From: Pseudoflavonifractor sp. An44
GTDB taxonomy: Bacteria; Bacillota; Clostridia; Oscillospirales; Oscillospiraceae
Assembly: GCF_002161675.1 (NCBI RefSeq)
Contig: NZ_NFIH01000013.1
Span: forward strand, 27,720 to 91,719
Direction of reading: 5' to 3'
DNA: 64,000 nt
The notes beneath the pieces are model-generated. The model did not search any database and had not been told where the DNA came from. It worked only from the letters and a program-made list of their open reading frames with translations. The number at the start of each line of letters is the position of its first letter. The stretch's first letter is position 1. Position numbers and translations under genes: made by a program. Below are positions 15,780 through 23,898 of the stretch, piece after piece.

Positions 15780-17039
15780 ATGAAAGAAGTATACGTGGTC
15801 AATTGCTGCCGCACCGCTGTCGGCTCCTTCGGCGGCTCCCTGAAGGACGTGCCCGCCGTGGACCTGGGCGCCACCGTGGTCAAGGAAGTTCTGAACCGTG
15901 GCGGCGTGAAGCCCGAGCAGGTGGACGAGGTCATGTTCGGCTGCATCCTCACTGCTGCCCAGGGCCAGAACCCCGCCCGTCAGGTGAGCGTGAAGGCCGG
16001 CATCCCCTACTCCGTCCCCGCTTACACCGTGGGCATGGTGTGCGGCTCCGGCATGAAGTCCGTCATCGAGGGCGCTCGCGCCATCCTGGCTGGCGACGCT
16101 GACGTGATCGTGGCTGGCGGCACCGAGAACATGTCCGCTGCTCCCTTCGCCCTGCCCAACGAGCGCTGGGGCGCCCGCATGGGTGACAAGAAGGTTGTGG
16201 ATACCATGATCCGTGACGGTCTGTGGGACGCCTACAACAACTACCACATGGGCACCACCGCTGAGAACATCGCCGACGTGTGGGGCATCACCCGCGAGGA
16301 GATGGACGCCTTCGCCGTCAGCTCCCAGAACAAGACCGAGGCTGCTCAGGCCGCTGGCAAGTTCGTGGACGAGATCGTTCCCGTGATGGTGAAGAAAAAG
16401 AAGGAAATGGTGGAGTTCAAGGTGGACGAGTTCCCCAAGGCTGGCGTGACCATGGAGTCCGTGGGCAAGCTGCGTGGCGCTTTCCCCGTGGGTCCCGAGG
16501 GCGTGGAGGACGAGATCGTCCACACCTTTGAGGTGACCCAGGTCCACGAGGCCGATGCCAAGCAGCACGTGCAGCGCGTGACCGCTGCCAACGCCTCCGG
16601 CATCAACGACGGCGCTGCCGCCATCCTGCTGGCCTCCGGTGAGGCTGTGGAGAAGTACGGCCTGAAGCCCATGGCCAAGCTGGTCAGCTGGGGCCAGGGC
16701 GGCGTGGATCCCAAGATCATGGGCGTGGGCCCCGTGCCCGCTTCCCGTCAGGCCATGGCCAAGGCCGACCTGAAGATCGAGGACGTGGATCTGGTGGAGG
16801 CCAACGAGGCGTTCGCCGCTCAGTCCATCGCTGTGGCTCGTGAGCTGGGCTTCGACATGAGCAAGGTCAACGTCAACGGCGGCGCCATCTCCATCGGCCA
16901 CCCCGTGGGCGCTTCCGGCGCTCGTATCATCGTCACTCTGCTCCACGAGATGCTCAAGCGCGACGAGGCCAAGCGCGGCCTGGCCACCCTGTGCATCGGC
17001 GGCGGCATGGGCGTTGCTACCATCTTCGAGAAGTGCTAA
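15780..17039 (+). CDS. Acetyl-CoA C-acetyltransferase (thiolase)
   Basis: A 419-residue thiolase, condensing two acetyl-CoA to acetoacetyl-CoA at the head of the butyrate pathway. The nucleophile lies in GMVCGSGMKSV (about residue 89), the histidine in GGAISIGHPVGASGAR (about residue 373) and the second cysteine in CIGGGMG (about residue 403). An insertion of some 20 residues around KKKKEMVEFKVDEFPK makes it a little longer than typical enzymes. Codon use is strongly biased, consistent with high expression. A CoA-transferase gene follows, supporting a role in butyrate formation; a degradative role cannot be excluded. Confidence 0.94.
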   Translation: MKEVYVVNCCRTAVGSFGGSLKDVPAVDLGATVVKEVLNRGGVKPEQVDEVMFGCILTAAQGQNPARQVSVKAGIPYSVPAYTVGMVCGSGMKSVIEGARAILAGDADVIVAGGTENMSAAPFALPNERWGARMGDKKVVDTMIRDGLWDAYNNYHMGTTAENIADVWGITREEMDAFAVSSQNKTEAAQAAGKFVDEIVPVMVKKKKEMVEFKVDEFPKAGVTMESVGKLRGAFPVGPEGVEDEIVHTFEVTQVHEADAKQHVQRVTAANASGINDGAAAILLASGEAVEKYGLKPMAKLVSWGQGGVDPKIMGVGPVPASRQAMAKADLKIEDVDLVEANEAFAAQSIAVARELGFDMSKVNVNGGAISIGHPVGASGARIIVTLLHEMLKRDEAKRGLATLCIGGGMGVATIFEKC

Positions 17040-17049
17040 TTTAAGTGCG

Positions 17050-17225
17050 TCTGAGCACCCGGGAGCAGGGAGCCTGGACCGGAGCGACAGGCAAAGCCCA
17101 GCAGCAGCCCACGGCTGTGCGGGTTTGCCTGGAGTCGCAGGGAAGGCGACCGTCGCGGAGGGTGTGAAGCGTATCTGTCCGTGAGGGTAGACGCACCATG
17201 CGTCCAACCCGAGCGTGATAACATC
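17050..17225 (+). other. Unexplained structured intergenic sequence, candidate RNA
   Basis: About 175 bases after the thiolase gene with nested complementarity: GCGAC..GGCAAA.CCC..AGCAGCC pairs with GGCTGT..GGGTTTGCC..GTCGC, and a GGCGACCGTCGC palindrome follows. It has no coding potential, matches neither repeat family, and runs into a terminator. It may be a structured 3' UTR or a small RNA. Confidence 0.35.
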
Positions 17226-17231
17226 CAAGGA

Positions 17232-17265
17232 CAAGGGTGTGGGGGGTCACCCCACACCCTTGTTT
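17232..17265 (+). terminator. Intrinsic terminator after the thiolase region
   Basis: CAAGGGTGTGGGG (17232-17244) pairs perfectly with 17250-17262 around a 5-base loop, followed by a short T run. Confidence 0.8.
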
Positions 17266-17284
17266 GAGTATTATCTCCTTTGAT

Positions 17285-17455
17285 GGGTACCCCGTGGTAG
17301 GGGCCGTGGCTTGCCCGGCCCGTGGTTACCCTGGTATTGCCTTGGGGGATTCGGGAGGGGCAAGCCCCTCCCCTACGCCCAACAAATCCAAATCCGTGCC
17401 GCTGGAAGCGGCACACCATAATTCTTCATTATTCATTTTTCATTCTTCATTATTT
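17285..17455 (+). repeat. MITE-like repeat (family 2), right part only
   Basis: Palindromic core (GGGAGGGGCAAGCCCCTCCC), CCGTGCCGCTGGAAGCGGCAC and the AT-rich right end ATTCTTCATTATTCATTTTT. The left AT-rich end is missing. It ends 12 bases before the CoA-transferase start. Confidence 0.8.
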
Positions 17456-17467
17456 TGGAGGTATCTT

Positions 17468-18814
17468 ATGAGCTATCAGGAAGAATACCGTCAGAAGCTC
17501 ACCACCGCTGAGGAAGCGGTGAAAGTGGTCAAGTCCGGAGACTGGGTGGACTACGGCTGGTGCACCAACACCGCCGAGGTGCTGGACCAGGCTCTGGCCG
17601 GACGCATGGGCGAGCTGTACGACGTGAAGGTGCGGGGCGGCATCCTGCTGCACATGCCCGCCATCGCCCAGATTGAGAATCCCGCCGAGCACTTCACCTG
17701 GAACTCCTGGCACATGGGCGGCACCGAGCGGAAGATGGCCAAGATCGGTCTGGCCTACTACGCCCCCATCCGCTACTCCGAGCTGCCCGGCTACTACCGG
17801 GACTGCATTGACCCCATCGACGTGGCCATGTTCCAGGTGGCTCCCATGGACCAGCACGGCTACTTCAACTTCGGCCCCAACGCCTCCCACCTGTATGACA
17901 TGTGTGCCCGTGCCAAGCACATCATCGTGGAGGTCAACGAGAATATGCCCCGCTGCCTGGGCGGCTACCACACCGGGGTGCACATCTCCCAGGTCAACGC
18001 CATTGTGGAGGGCCCCAATGGCCCCATCGGCACCATGCCCGGCCTGAGCGAGCCCTCCGAGATCGACCTGGCGGTGGCCCGTCAGATCGTGGCCGAGATC
18101 CCCAACGGAGCCTGTCTCCAGCTGGGTATCGGCTCCATGCCCGGCGCTGTGGGCCAGATGATCGCTCAGTCCGATTTGAAGGACCTGGGCGTGCACACTG
18201 AGATGTACGTGGACGCCTTTGTGGCCATGACCAAAGCTGGTAAGATCACCGGCGCCCGGAAGAACTTCGACCAGGGCCGCCAGACCTACGCCTTCGCCGC
18301 CGGTACTCAGGAGCTGTACGACTTCCTGGACAACAACCCCGAGTGCATGAGCGCACCCGTGGACTACACCAACGACATCGCCCGGATGTCCACCCTGGAC
18401 AACTTCATCTCCATCAACGGCGCGGTGGACATCGACCTCTTCGGCCAGGTCTCCTCCGAGTCCTCCGGCATCCACCACATCAGCGGCGCCGGCGGTCAGC
18501 AGGACTTCGTGATGGGCGCTTACCTGTCCCGTGGCGGTAAGAGCTTCATCTGCTGCTCCTCCACCTTCAAGGACAAGGCCACCGGCGAGGTGAAGTCCCG
18601 CATCCGTCCCACCCTCATTGAGGGCTCCATTGCCACCTGCACCCGGAGCAACCTCCACTATGTGGTCACCGAGCAGGGCATGTTCAATGTCAAGGGCAAG
18701 ACCACTTGGGAGCGTGCCGAGGGCCTGATTTCCGTGGCTGCTCCCCAGTTCCGGGACGAGCTGATTGCCGCTGCCGAGGCTATGCACATCTGGCGCAAGT
18801 CCAACAAACGGTAA
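17468..18814 (+). CDS. Butyryl-CoA:acetate (or 4-hydroxybutyrate) CoA-transferase
   Basis: A 448-residue class I CoA-transferase of the Cat2/But family. Family features are the start [20 protein letters not shown], a catalytic-type glutamate in [10 protein letters not shown] (about residue 240), the glycine loop [16 protein letters not shown] and the end [19 protein letters not shown]. In butyrate producers this enzyme moves CoA from butyryl-CoA to acetate as the last step. Its place beside thiolase supports that, but substrate choice within the family (butyryl, 4-hydroxybutyryl, acetate) cannot be fixed by eye. The ATG at 17468 follows TTGGAGG. Confidence 0.88.
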   Translation: MSYQEEYRQKLTTAEEAVKVVKSGDWVDYGWCTNTAEVLDQALAGRMGELYDVKVRGGILLHMPAIAQIENPAEHFTWNSWHMGGTERKMAKIGLAYYAPIRYSELPGYYRDCIDPIDVAMFQVAPMDQHGYFNFGPNASHLYDMCARAKHIIVEVNENMPRCLGGYHTGVHISQVNAIVEGPNGPIGTMPGLSEPSEIDLAVARQIVAEIPNGACLQLGIGSMPGAVGQMIAQSDLKDLGVHTEMYVDAFVAMTKAGKITGARKNFDQGRQTYAFAAGTQELYDFLDNNPECMSAPVDYTNDIARMSTLDNFISINGAVDIDLFGQVSSESSGIHHISGAGGQQDFVMGAYLSRGGKSFICCSSTFKDKATGEVKSRIRPTLIEGSIATCTRSNLHYVVTEQGMFNVKGKTTWERAEGLISVAAPQFRDELIAAAEAMHIWRKSNKR

Positions 18815-18832
18815 GTTCCCCTTTTCCCATTG

Positions 18833-18864
18833 CAAGGGCCTGTTGCAGCTGCAACAGGCCCTTG
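18833..18864 (+). terminator. Intrinsic terminator after the CoA-transferase gene
   Basis: CAAGGGCCTGTTGC (18833-18846) pairs perfectly with 18851-18864 across a four-base loop, just after the stop codon. Confidence 0.8.
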
Positions 18865-18908
18865 TCTTGCCCTCTCTCCTGGGGAGAGGGGCAACCTACG
18901 AATGGAGG

Positions 18909-19490
18909 AAGCCTGACCTTCTCCGATTTCTCTGGCGCAGACCAGCGCCCCAGCCGGGGACGCTCCGCTGGGCCCGATTTCTCCCCGATGAGAAATCGGG
19001 GAAAGAATCGCCAAAGGCGGGGCCTTCCCCCGCCTTGTGGAATCCACCCCGCGGTACTGGGTGGAAGGTGCGTCCTTCTCTGTTCGGCCCTTGGCCCGGT
19101 GAGGTCACATAGATGGCGTGGACATTCTATAGAAAGTCCCTGCTCCTCTGGTAGTTGGTACTTCTCTTGCCAGGGCCTTACCTTGGTATGCAACTATTCC
19201 TAGTTGCCGGAAGACTGGCTCCTGGCGGCGGGAACGCCGCTTCTCCAAGGTAGGCCCGGACATGGAATCAACCCAGCCATAGGGCCAGCTGCCATGGTAA
19301 CTTGGTATGGTGGCACAAACAGGGGCCATAGCAAGGGTGACGGGCCGAACCTAGTCTTGACGCATGCCCAGCCTCGTACCCCCAAGGGGGGTACTTAGGG
19401 GGGAACGCCCTAAGCGGGTTTTGGTTTCTTTTGCCCGCTCAAAAGAAACCCCCAGCGGGTAGCGTCCCCGCCGCACTGGCAGGTGCGCAG
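18909..19490 (+). repeat. Modular hairpin repeat (family 1), copy d, long form
   Basis: Two-half copy in the same order as copy b. The first half has the CCGATTTCTCCCCGATGAG stem paired with AAATCGG, the CGGGGCCTTCCCCCGCC hairpin, CACCCCGCGGTAC and GGTCACATAGATGG. The second half (from about 19222) is nearly identical to copy a, with the TTTGGTTTCTTTTG stem. It fills the gap between the CoA-transferase and the cyclophilin. Confidence 0.85.
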
Positions 19491-19591
19491 AAGAGAGATT
19501 GGAGGAGGGGATGCCTCCTTTCCCCTCTTCCCTTTCCCCCATTTTTGGTGTACACTGTGGACAGTCTTACACAAGAAAGGAACCTACCATC

Positions 19592-20344
19592 ATGTCGAAG
19601 AAAAAGAACAAGAAATCCAATCCCCACTCCGCCCCCCAGCCCAAGGCCAAGCCCACCCAGCCCGCCAAGAAGTCCAATCCCCTGGTGTGGGGCATCGGCG
19701 CCATTGTGGTGGTGGCCATTGTGATCATCGCCGCTGTGGTGCTGACCCAGAAGCCCTCCACCACCTCCGGTGCTCAGAGCTCTGCCAATCCCACTGCCAC
19801 CACCAGCGCCGACACCTACACGCCCCCCGCTCTGGAGGAGGACGTGACCTACACCGCCCGCATCGACGTAAAGGACTACGGCACCATTACCGTGGAGCTG
19901 GACCAGTCCGCCGCCCCCATCACCTGCGCCAACTTCGTGGAGCTGGCCAACAGCGGCTTCTATAACGGCCTGACCTTCCACCGCATCATGGACGGCTTTA
20001 TGATTCAGGGCGGCGACCCCGAGGGCAACGGCACCGGCGGCTCCGAGCATGAGATCGTGGGCGAGTTCTCCTCCAACGGCTGGGACAACCCCCTGTCCCA
20101 CAAGCGGGGCACCATCTCCATGGCCCGCTCCAACGACCCCAACTCCGCCTCCTCCCAGTTCTTCATCGTCCATGAGGACTCCACCTTCCTGGACCCCGAC
20201 TATGCCGCCTTTGGCACCGTCACCGAGGGTATGGACGTGGTGGACGCCATCTGTAAGGACGCCCAGCCCACCGACGGCAACGGCACCATTCCCGCCTCGG
20301 AGCAGCCCGTCATCACCTCCGTCACCATCCTCACCGACAAGTAA
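19592..20344 (+). CDS. Membrane-anchored cyclophilin-type peptidyl-prolyl isomerase
   Basis: A 250-residue protein with a Lys-rich cytoplasmic start (MSKKKNKK), a single membrane helix at about residues 30-51 (VWGIGAIVVVAIVIIAAVVL), a Ser/Thr linker and a cyclophilin domain from about residue 85. The core motifs are present: [28 protein letters not shown] and SASSQFFI. It should catalyse proline isomerisation on exported proteins. The ATG at 19592 follows AAGAAAGGA. The tadA gene starts two bases after its stop, so they are cotranscribed. A related gene lies 711 bases downstream. Confidence 0.92.
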   Translation: MSKKKNKKSNPHSAPQPKAKPTQPAKKSNPLVWGIGAIVVVAIVIIAAVVLTQKPSTTSGAQSSANPTATTSADTYTPPALEEDVTYTARIDVKDYGTITVELDQSAAPITCANFVELANSGFYNGLTFHRIMDGFMIQGGDPEGNGTGGSEHEIVGEFSSNGWDNPLSHKRGTISMARSNDPNSASSQFFIVHEDSTFLDPDYAAFGTVTEGMDVVDAICKDAQPTDGNGTIPASEQPVITSVTILTDK

Positions 20345-20345
20345 C

Positions 20346-20792
20346 ATGACCCACGAGGAATACATGCAGGAGGCCCTGAAGGAGGCCAAAGCCTGCATCC
20401 CCCAGGGAGACGTGCCCGTGGGCTGCGTCATCGTCTCCCCAGAGGGGGACATCATCGGCCGGGGCCGCAACCGCCGGGAGGCGGACGGCCGGGCCACCGC
20501 CCACGCCGAGGTGGAGGCCATCAACATGGCCTGTGCCGCTGTGGGCTCCTGGCGGCTCACCGGGTGCACCCTGTACGTCACCCTGGAGCCCTGCCCCATG
20601 TGCGCCGGGGCCATCATCAATTCCCGCATCGCCTGTGTGCGCTACGGGGCCCGTGAGGACAAATCCGGGTGCTGCGGGTCGGTGCTCAACCTCTTCGAGG
20701 AGCGGTTTAACCACCACCCCCGCATCTACGGCGGCCTGTTGGAAGAGGCCTGCCGGGGGATTTTGGAGGAGTTTTTTTCCACTCTCCGGTGA
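20346..20792 (+). CDS. tadA: tRNA-specific adenosine deaminase TadA
   Basis: A 148-residue zinc deaminase that converts adenosine 34 to inosine in tRNA-Arg(ACG). Zinc ligands and catalytic residues are visible in HAEVEA (about residues 56-61) and PCPMCAGA (about residues 86-93), with the family segments VGCVIV and GCCGSVLNLF. The length is normal. The ATG at 20346 lies two bases after the cyclophilin stop. Confidence 0.95.
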   Translation: MTHEEYMQEALKEAKACIPQGDVPVGCVIVSPEGDIIGRGRNRREADGRATAHAEVEAINMACAAVGSWRLTGCTLYVTLEPCPMCAGAIINSRIACVRYGAREDKSGCCGSVLNLFEERFNHHPRIYGGLLEEACRGILEEFFSTLR

Positions 20793-20925
20793 CTTTACAA
20801 AGTCTTTGCAGCATTTAATACTTTTGTAACAATTGTGCACAAACTTTTGTAATGACTGTTGCGTATCATAACACTTGCAAGAGATATCCTTTCTTTTTCA
20901 TTCTATCCTCCATCCTTCTAAAAAA

Positions 20926-20958
20926 CTCCGGGGCTTTGCAAGCGGCCCTGGAGTTTTT
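20926..20958 (+). terminator. Intrinsic terminator after tadA
   Basis: CTCCGGGGC (20926-20934) pairs with GCCCTGGAG (20945-20953) with one mismatch, followed by five T. Confidence 0.75.
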
Positions 20959-21054
20959 GTGTTTTACCCCCAAACTATGGCCTCTTTTTAGCGTCATTTC
21001 AGCTTTCTGGTTTATACTCAGAGGGACACAACTCACTAGAAAGGTGGTCGTACC

Positions 21055-21753
21055 ATGGCGACACAATTGGAACAAGCCCAGAGAGGCCAGCGCAAGGCCA
21101 TGCTGGAGGTATATGAGGGCTGCTTCACCTCGGACGAGGACCCCGCCGCCACGGCCACCCCCACTACCACCGACGAGGACGCCTCTGCCACCGAGACCGC
21201 CACCAGCGATGAGACCGCTGACACCTACACCCCCGCTGCTCTGGAGTCTGGTGTCACCTACACCGCCCAGATTGAGGTGAAGGACTACGGCACCATCACC
21301 GTGGAGCTGGACCAGGAGGCCGCCCCCATCACCTGCGCCAACTTCGTGGAGCTGGCCAACAGCGGCTTCTATAACGGCCTCACCTTCCACCGCATCATCG
21401 AGGGCTTTATGATGCAGGGCGGCGACCCCAACGGGGACGGAACCGGCGGCTCGGACAACAACATCGTGGGCGAGTTTACCAACAACGGCTATGAGAACAA
21501 CCTCTCCCACACCCGTGGCGCCATCTCCATGGCCCGCTCCTCGGACTACAACTCCGCCAGCTCTCAATTCTTCATTGTCCAGGAGGACAGCACCAATCTG
21601 GACGGGGACTATGCCGTGTTCGGCTATGTCACCCAGGGTATGGACGTGGTGGATGCCATCTGTGAGGCCGCCCAGCCCACCGACGACAACGGCACCATTT
21701 CCGCCGAGGACCAGCCGGTGATCACCTCCATCACTATTCTCACCGATCAGTAA
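21055..21753 (+). CDS. Cyclophilin-type isomerase paralogue without a membrane anchor
   Basis: A 232-residue protein whose cyclophilin domain (from about residue 66) is very close to that of the upstream gene, including [19 protein letters not shown] and [12 protein letters not shown]. The first 30 residues ([20 protein letters not shown]) are unrelated to the anchor of its neighbour and hold no signal peptide or membrane helix, while the Thr-rich linker ([18 protein letters not shown]) and TYTPAALE are kept. It is probably a tandem duplicate with a new N-terminus, now cytoplasmic. The ATG at 21055 follows AAAGGTGG. Confidence 0.85.
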   Translation: MATQLEQAQRGQRKAMLEVYEGCFTSDEDPAATATPTTTDEDASATETATSDETADTYTPAALESGVTYTAQIEVKDYGTITVELDQEAAPITCANFVELANSGFYNGLTFHRIIEGFMMQGGDPNGDGTGGSDNNIVGEFTNNGYENNLSHTRGAISMARSSDYNSASSQFFIVQEDSTNLDGDYAVFGYVTQGMDVVDAICEAAQPTDDNGTISAEDQPVITSITILTDQ

Positions 21754-21764
21754 GCAGCTATAAA

Positions 21765-21790
21765 CCCCCGGAGCATACTCCGGGGGTTTT
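21765..21790 (+). terminator. Intrinsic terminator after the second cyclophilin gene
   Basis: CCCCCGGAG (21765-21773) pairs perfectly with 21778-21786 over a CATA loop, followed by TTTT. Confidence 0.9.
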
Positions 21791-21835
21791 ATACCTTTTC
21801 TCTTTTTCTATGTCTGCACATTGATAATTGCTTGG

Positions 21836-22560
21836 GTAGTGTCAAGAGTTTTGCGCAAATTGGTTTGCAGGCCCTGGCATGAATGAAGTCAGCCAGCAAT
21901 GGAGACGTCCTCAATGGCAGCCTCCAGATGCTTCATGTTCATGTACTTCTTGTTTCCCCACTGGGTGCCAGCCACATGGCGTAGCCTGGCACAGACCAGC
22001 ATGAGGGCAGAGTTGCCGTCCGGGAAACTGCCCACCACACGGGTACGGCGGCGAATCTCCCGGTTCAGCCTCTCAATGACATTGTTGGTGCGGATGCGAG
22101 TCCAGTGTTCACTGGGAAAATCACAATAGGTCAGCGTCTCCTCGATTCCGTCTTCTACCTTCTTAGCAGCTTCCTTTAGCTTCATCGAGCGCAGCTCCTC
22201 CACTACGGCCTTGGCTTTTTCTCTGGCGGCTTTCTTGCCCTCCTGGGCATGGATTGCTTTGAGCATCTTGGCTACCAGCTTTACCTTGGAGCGAGGAGTT
22301 ACAGAGAATATATTGCGGTAAAAGTGGACGGTACACCGCTGATATTTGGCTTCAGGGAACACTTCTCCCACAGCCTCCAGCATACCAAGACACTTGTCAC
22401 CAACGATGAGTTTCACGCCATCTAGACCACGGCTACGGAGCCACTGAAAGAAGCTGACCCAGCTGGCTTTGTCCTCTTTCATTCCCTCCGCAGCACCAAG
22501 GACTTCACGATATCCGTCCTCATTTACCGCAATCGCTACCAGAATGGCCACATTTTCAAA
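21836..22560 (-). mobile_element. Truncated IS256-family insertion sequence
   Basis: The right end with the sequence GTGTCAAGAGTTTTGCGCAA (21839 onward) and the 3' half of a transposase gene remain. The other half is gone: similarity stops at about 22560, next to AT-rich sequence leading into the unknown gene pair. It marks the left border of an accessory island. Confidence 0.75.
21889..22560 (-). pseudogene. IS256-family (Mutator-type) transposase, C-terminal fragment
   Basis: About 223 codons of an approximately 400-residue DDE transposase. Present are the segment around VGDKCLGMLEAV with the second catalytic aspartate, CTVHFYRN, and the C-terminal block HWTRIRTNNVIERLNREIRRRTRVVGSFP, which holds the final glutamate. 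The first catalytic aspartate and the DNA-binding N-terminus are missing. Reading upstream, the frame runs FENVAILV and then meets a stop at 22561-22563. It cannot be active. Confidence 0.9.
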
Positions 22561-22617
22561 CTATCCACCCCGAAACAAGTTGACAAGTTTTTTTAATCAA
22601 AAACAGCTACCCATTCA

Positions 22618-22646
22618 TGGACATGGTCTTTTGTCTATGGTATAAT
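22618..22646 (+). promoter_or_regulatory. Promoter of the unknown paralogue pair
   Basis: TGGACA (22618-22623), a 17-base spacer and TATAAT (22641-22646). The likely transcription start near 22653 is too close to the ATG at 22658 to include its ribosome site, which favours the downstream TTG start at 22676. Confidence 0.7.
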
Positions 22647-22675
22647 ATAAGCAAATTATGGAAGGGGATGATATT

Positions 22676-23242
22676 TTGGCAGGTTTTTGGGATTTTTTAT
22701 CAACCCTTGTTAGTTCAAAAAAAGACAAGGATAGCAGTTCAGTTGTTGTAAAAAATTATATTAGCGGTAATAACAACCAAAAAAATAACACCACCAATAA
22801 AAGTAATGGTGGAAGGGGTACCGGAACCAGTAAATCCTTTAGACCCTCACAATCATCCCAAAATACAAAGAAGAATGTCTCCTCTAATACTCGCGTAACC
22901 TTGCAAAGTATACACCTTTATTCTACAGGTTCGAAAGGAAAGGTGTATACAGATAAGTTTTACAAATCAATCAATCATAACTTTGGTATTGAAGTGGTAT
23001 TGAAGAACACGTCTAGCAGTACACAGACCATTCATTTAGGTCATTGTATTTATAACGAAAGTGGTAATGTCGTGTTCAAAGGAAACTTCACTCCGAAAAT
23101 TAATCCCCACTCTACTTTGACACATAATATTTTTGTCGATGCAAAATCCTTTGCTAAAATGAAAAGTGGAAAATACAAATCACAATTTTGGATTAATAAC
23201 ACAAAAGTTCAAAAAGCCTTTTTTACAGTTGCTTACAAATAG
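22676..23242 (+). CDS. Unknown AT-rich gene, first of two paralogues (beta-sandwich-like domain)
   Basis: A 188-residue protein from TTG 22676, preceded by GGAAGGGGATG; an in-frame ATG at 22658 would add six residues. Residues 1-75 are low-complexity and Ser/Asn/Lys-rich. The C-terminal 110 residues (from LQSIHLYSTGSKGKVYTDKF to the end) form a predicted all-beta domain, with strands such as NFGIEVVLKN, QTIHLGHCIY and YKSQFWINN. The following gene encodes the same domain. I recognise no family. There is no signal peptide or membrane helix. Base composition is far AT-richer than the core genome, so it was probably acquired. Confidence 0.75.
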   Translation: MAGFWDFLSTLVSSKKDKDSSSVVVKNYISGNNNQKNNTTNKSNGGRGTGTSKSFRPSQSSQNTKKNVSSNTRVTLQSIHLYSTGSKGKVYTDKFYKSINHNFGIEVVLKNTSSSTQTIHLGHCIYNESGNVVFKGNFTPKINPHSTLTHNIFVDAKSFAKMKSGKYKSQFWINNTKVQKAFFTVAYK

Positions 23243-23268
23243 CAATTTGATATGAAAGGAGAATTATT

Positions 23269-23661
23269 ATGCAGATACCTTTAAACGTGCCATCGCAGCC
23301 AAAGCGGCCTCCGCTTGAACTATGTAAAATTAGTCTATACTCTACTGGAGCAAGAGGGAAAGTCTTTACTAGTCATTTCTATAAAGCTTTGAATCATAAT
23401 TTCGGCGTCGAAATGGTTCTACGAAATAATACATCGACATCCCAAACTGTTAAGATTGGAGGATGTGTGTATGATGTTCAGGGAAATACCGTTGTCAAGT
23501 GGGGAACCACTAAGCAGATTGGTGCCCATAGTTCATCTACGCAAGATTTTTATGTGCGTGAAGAAACCTTTTCTGAATTAAAAGAAGGAAAATACAAAAT
23601 ACAGTTTTGGATCAATAACAAAAAGGTTCAAAAGGACTTTTTCACTATTACATTTAAATAA
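23269..23661 (+). CDS. Unknown AT-rich gene, second paralogue (stand-alone domain)
   Basis: A 130-residue protein consisting almost only of the domain seen at the C-terminus of the preceding gene. Matching phrases in order are LYSTGARGKVFTSHFYKALNH, NFGVEMVLRNN, QTVKIGGCVYD, GKYKIQFWINNKKVQKDFF and TFK at the end. I estimate 45-50 percent identity over 110 residues. The ATG at 23269 follows AAAGGAG, 26 bases after the first gene's stop, so the two form an operon. Function unknown; a shared extracellular or ligand-binding beta-sandwich is only a guess. Confidence 0.75.
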   Translation: MQIPLNVPSQPKRPPLELCKISLYSTGARGKVFTSHFYKALNHNFGVEMVLRNNTSTSQTVKIGGCVYDVQGNTVVKWGTTKQIGAHSSSTQDFYVREETFSELKEGKYKIQFWINNKKVQKDFFTITFK

Positions 23662-23676
23662 CTAGAACACATTCAA

Positions 23677-23720
23677 AAATCATGGGCAGAAAACACGAAT
23701 TGTTTTTCTGCCCATGATTT
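23677..23720 (+). terminator. Terminator of the unknown paralogue pair
   Basis: AAATCATGGGCAG..A (from 23677) is complementary to TGTTTTTCTGCCCATGATTT (23701-23720), giving an 18-19 bp stem. Confidence 0.8.
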
Positions 23721-23769
23721 CACTTGTTATTGAAGCAAGCTGCTCGACGGTGTCAATGAGTATTTCTTC

Positions 23770-23793
23770 CTCGATGGCAGCCTCCAGATGCTT
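23770..23793 (-). mobile_element. 24-bp scar of the same IS256-type transposase gene
   Basis: The stretch CCTCGATGGCAGCCTCCAGA and four more bases match the transposase end at 21910-21933 with one mismatch. Nothing else of the element is present here, so it looks like a second IS copy reduced by deletion. Confidence 0.5.
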
Positions 23794-23846
23794 GCTTAGC
23801 ACTTGCGTAAATCTTGCTTAGATTTATGTATTTGCTGAGTTTTAAG

Positions 23847-23887
23847 CAAAAAAATCAGGAGCGGAACACCTTGCGGTGCGCCACTCC
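23847..23887 (-). terminator. Terminator of the Abi-type gene
   Basis: On the minus strand GGAGTGGCGCACC / GGTGTTCCGCTCC forms a GCAA-capped stem followed by a T-rich run (plus-strand AAAAAAAT at 23847-23855). Confidence 0.75.
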
Positions 23888-23898
23888 CTACAAAAGCA

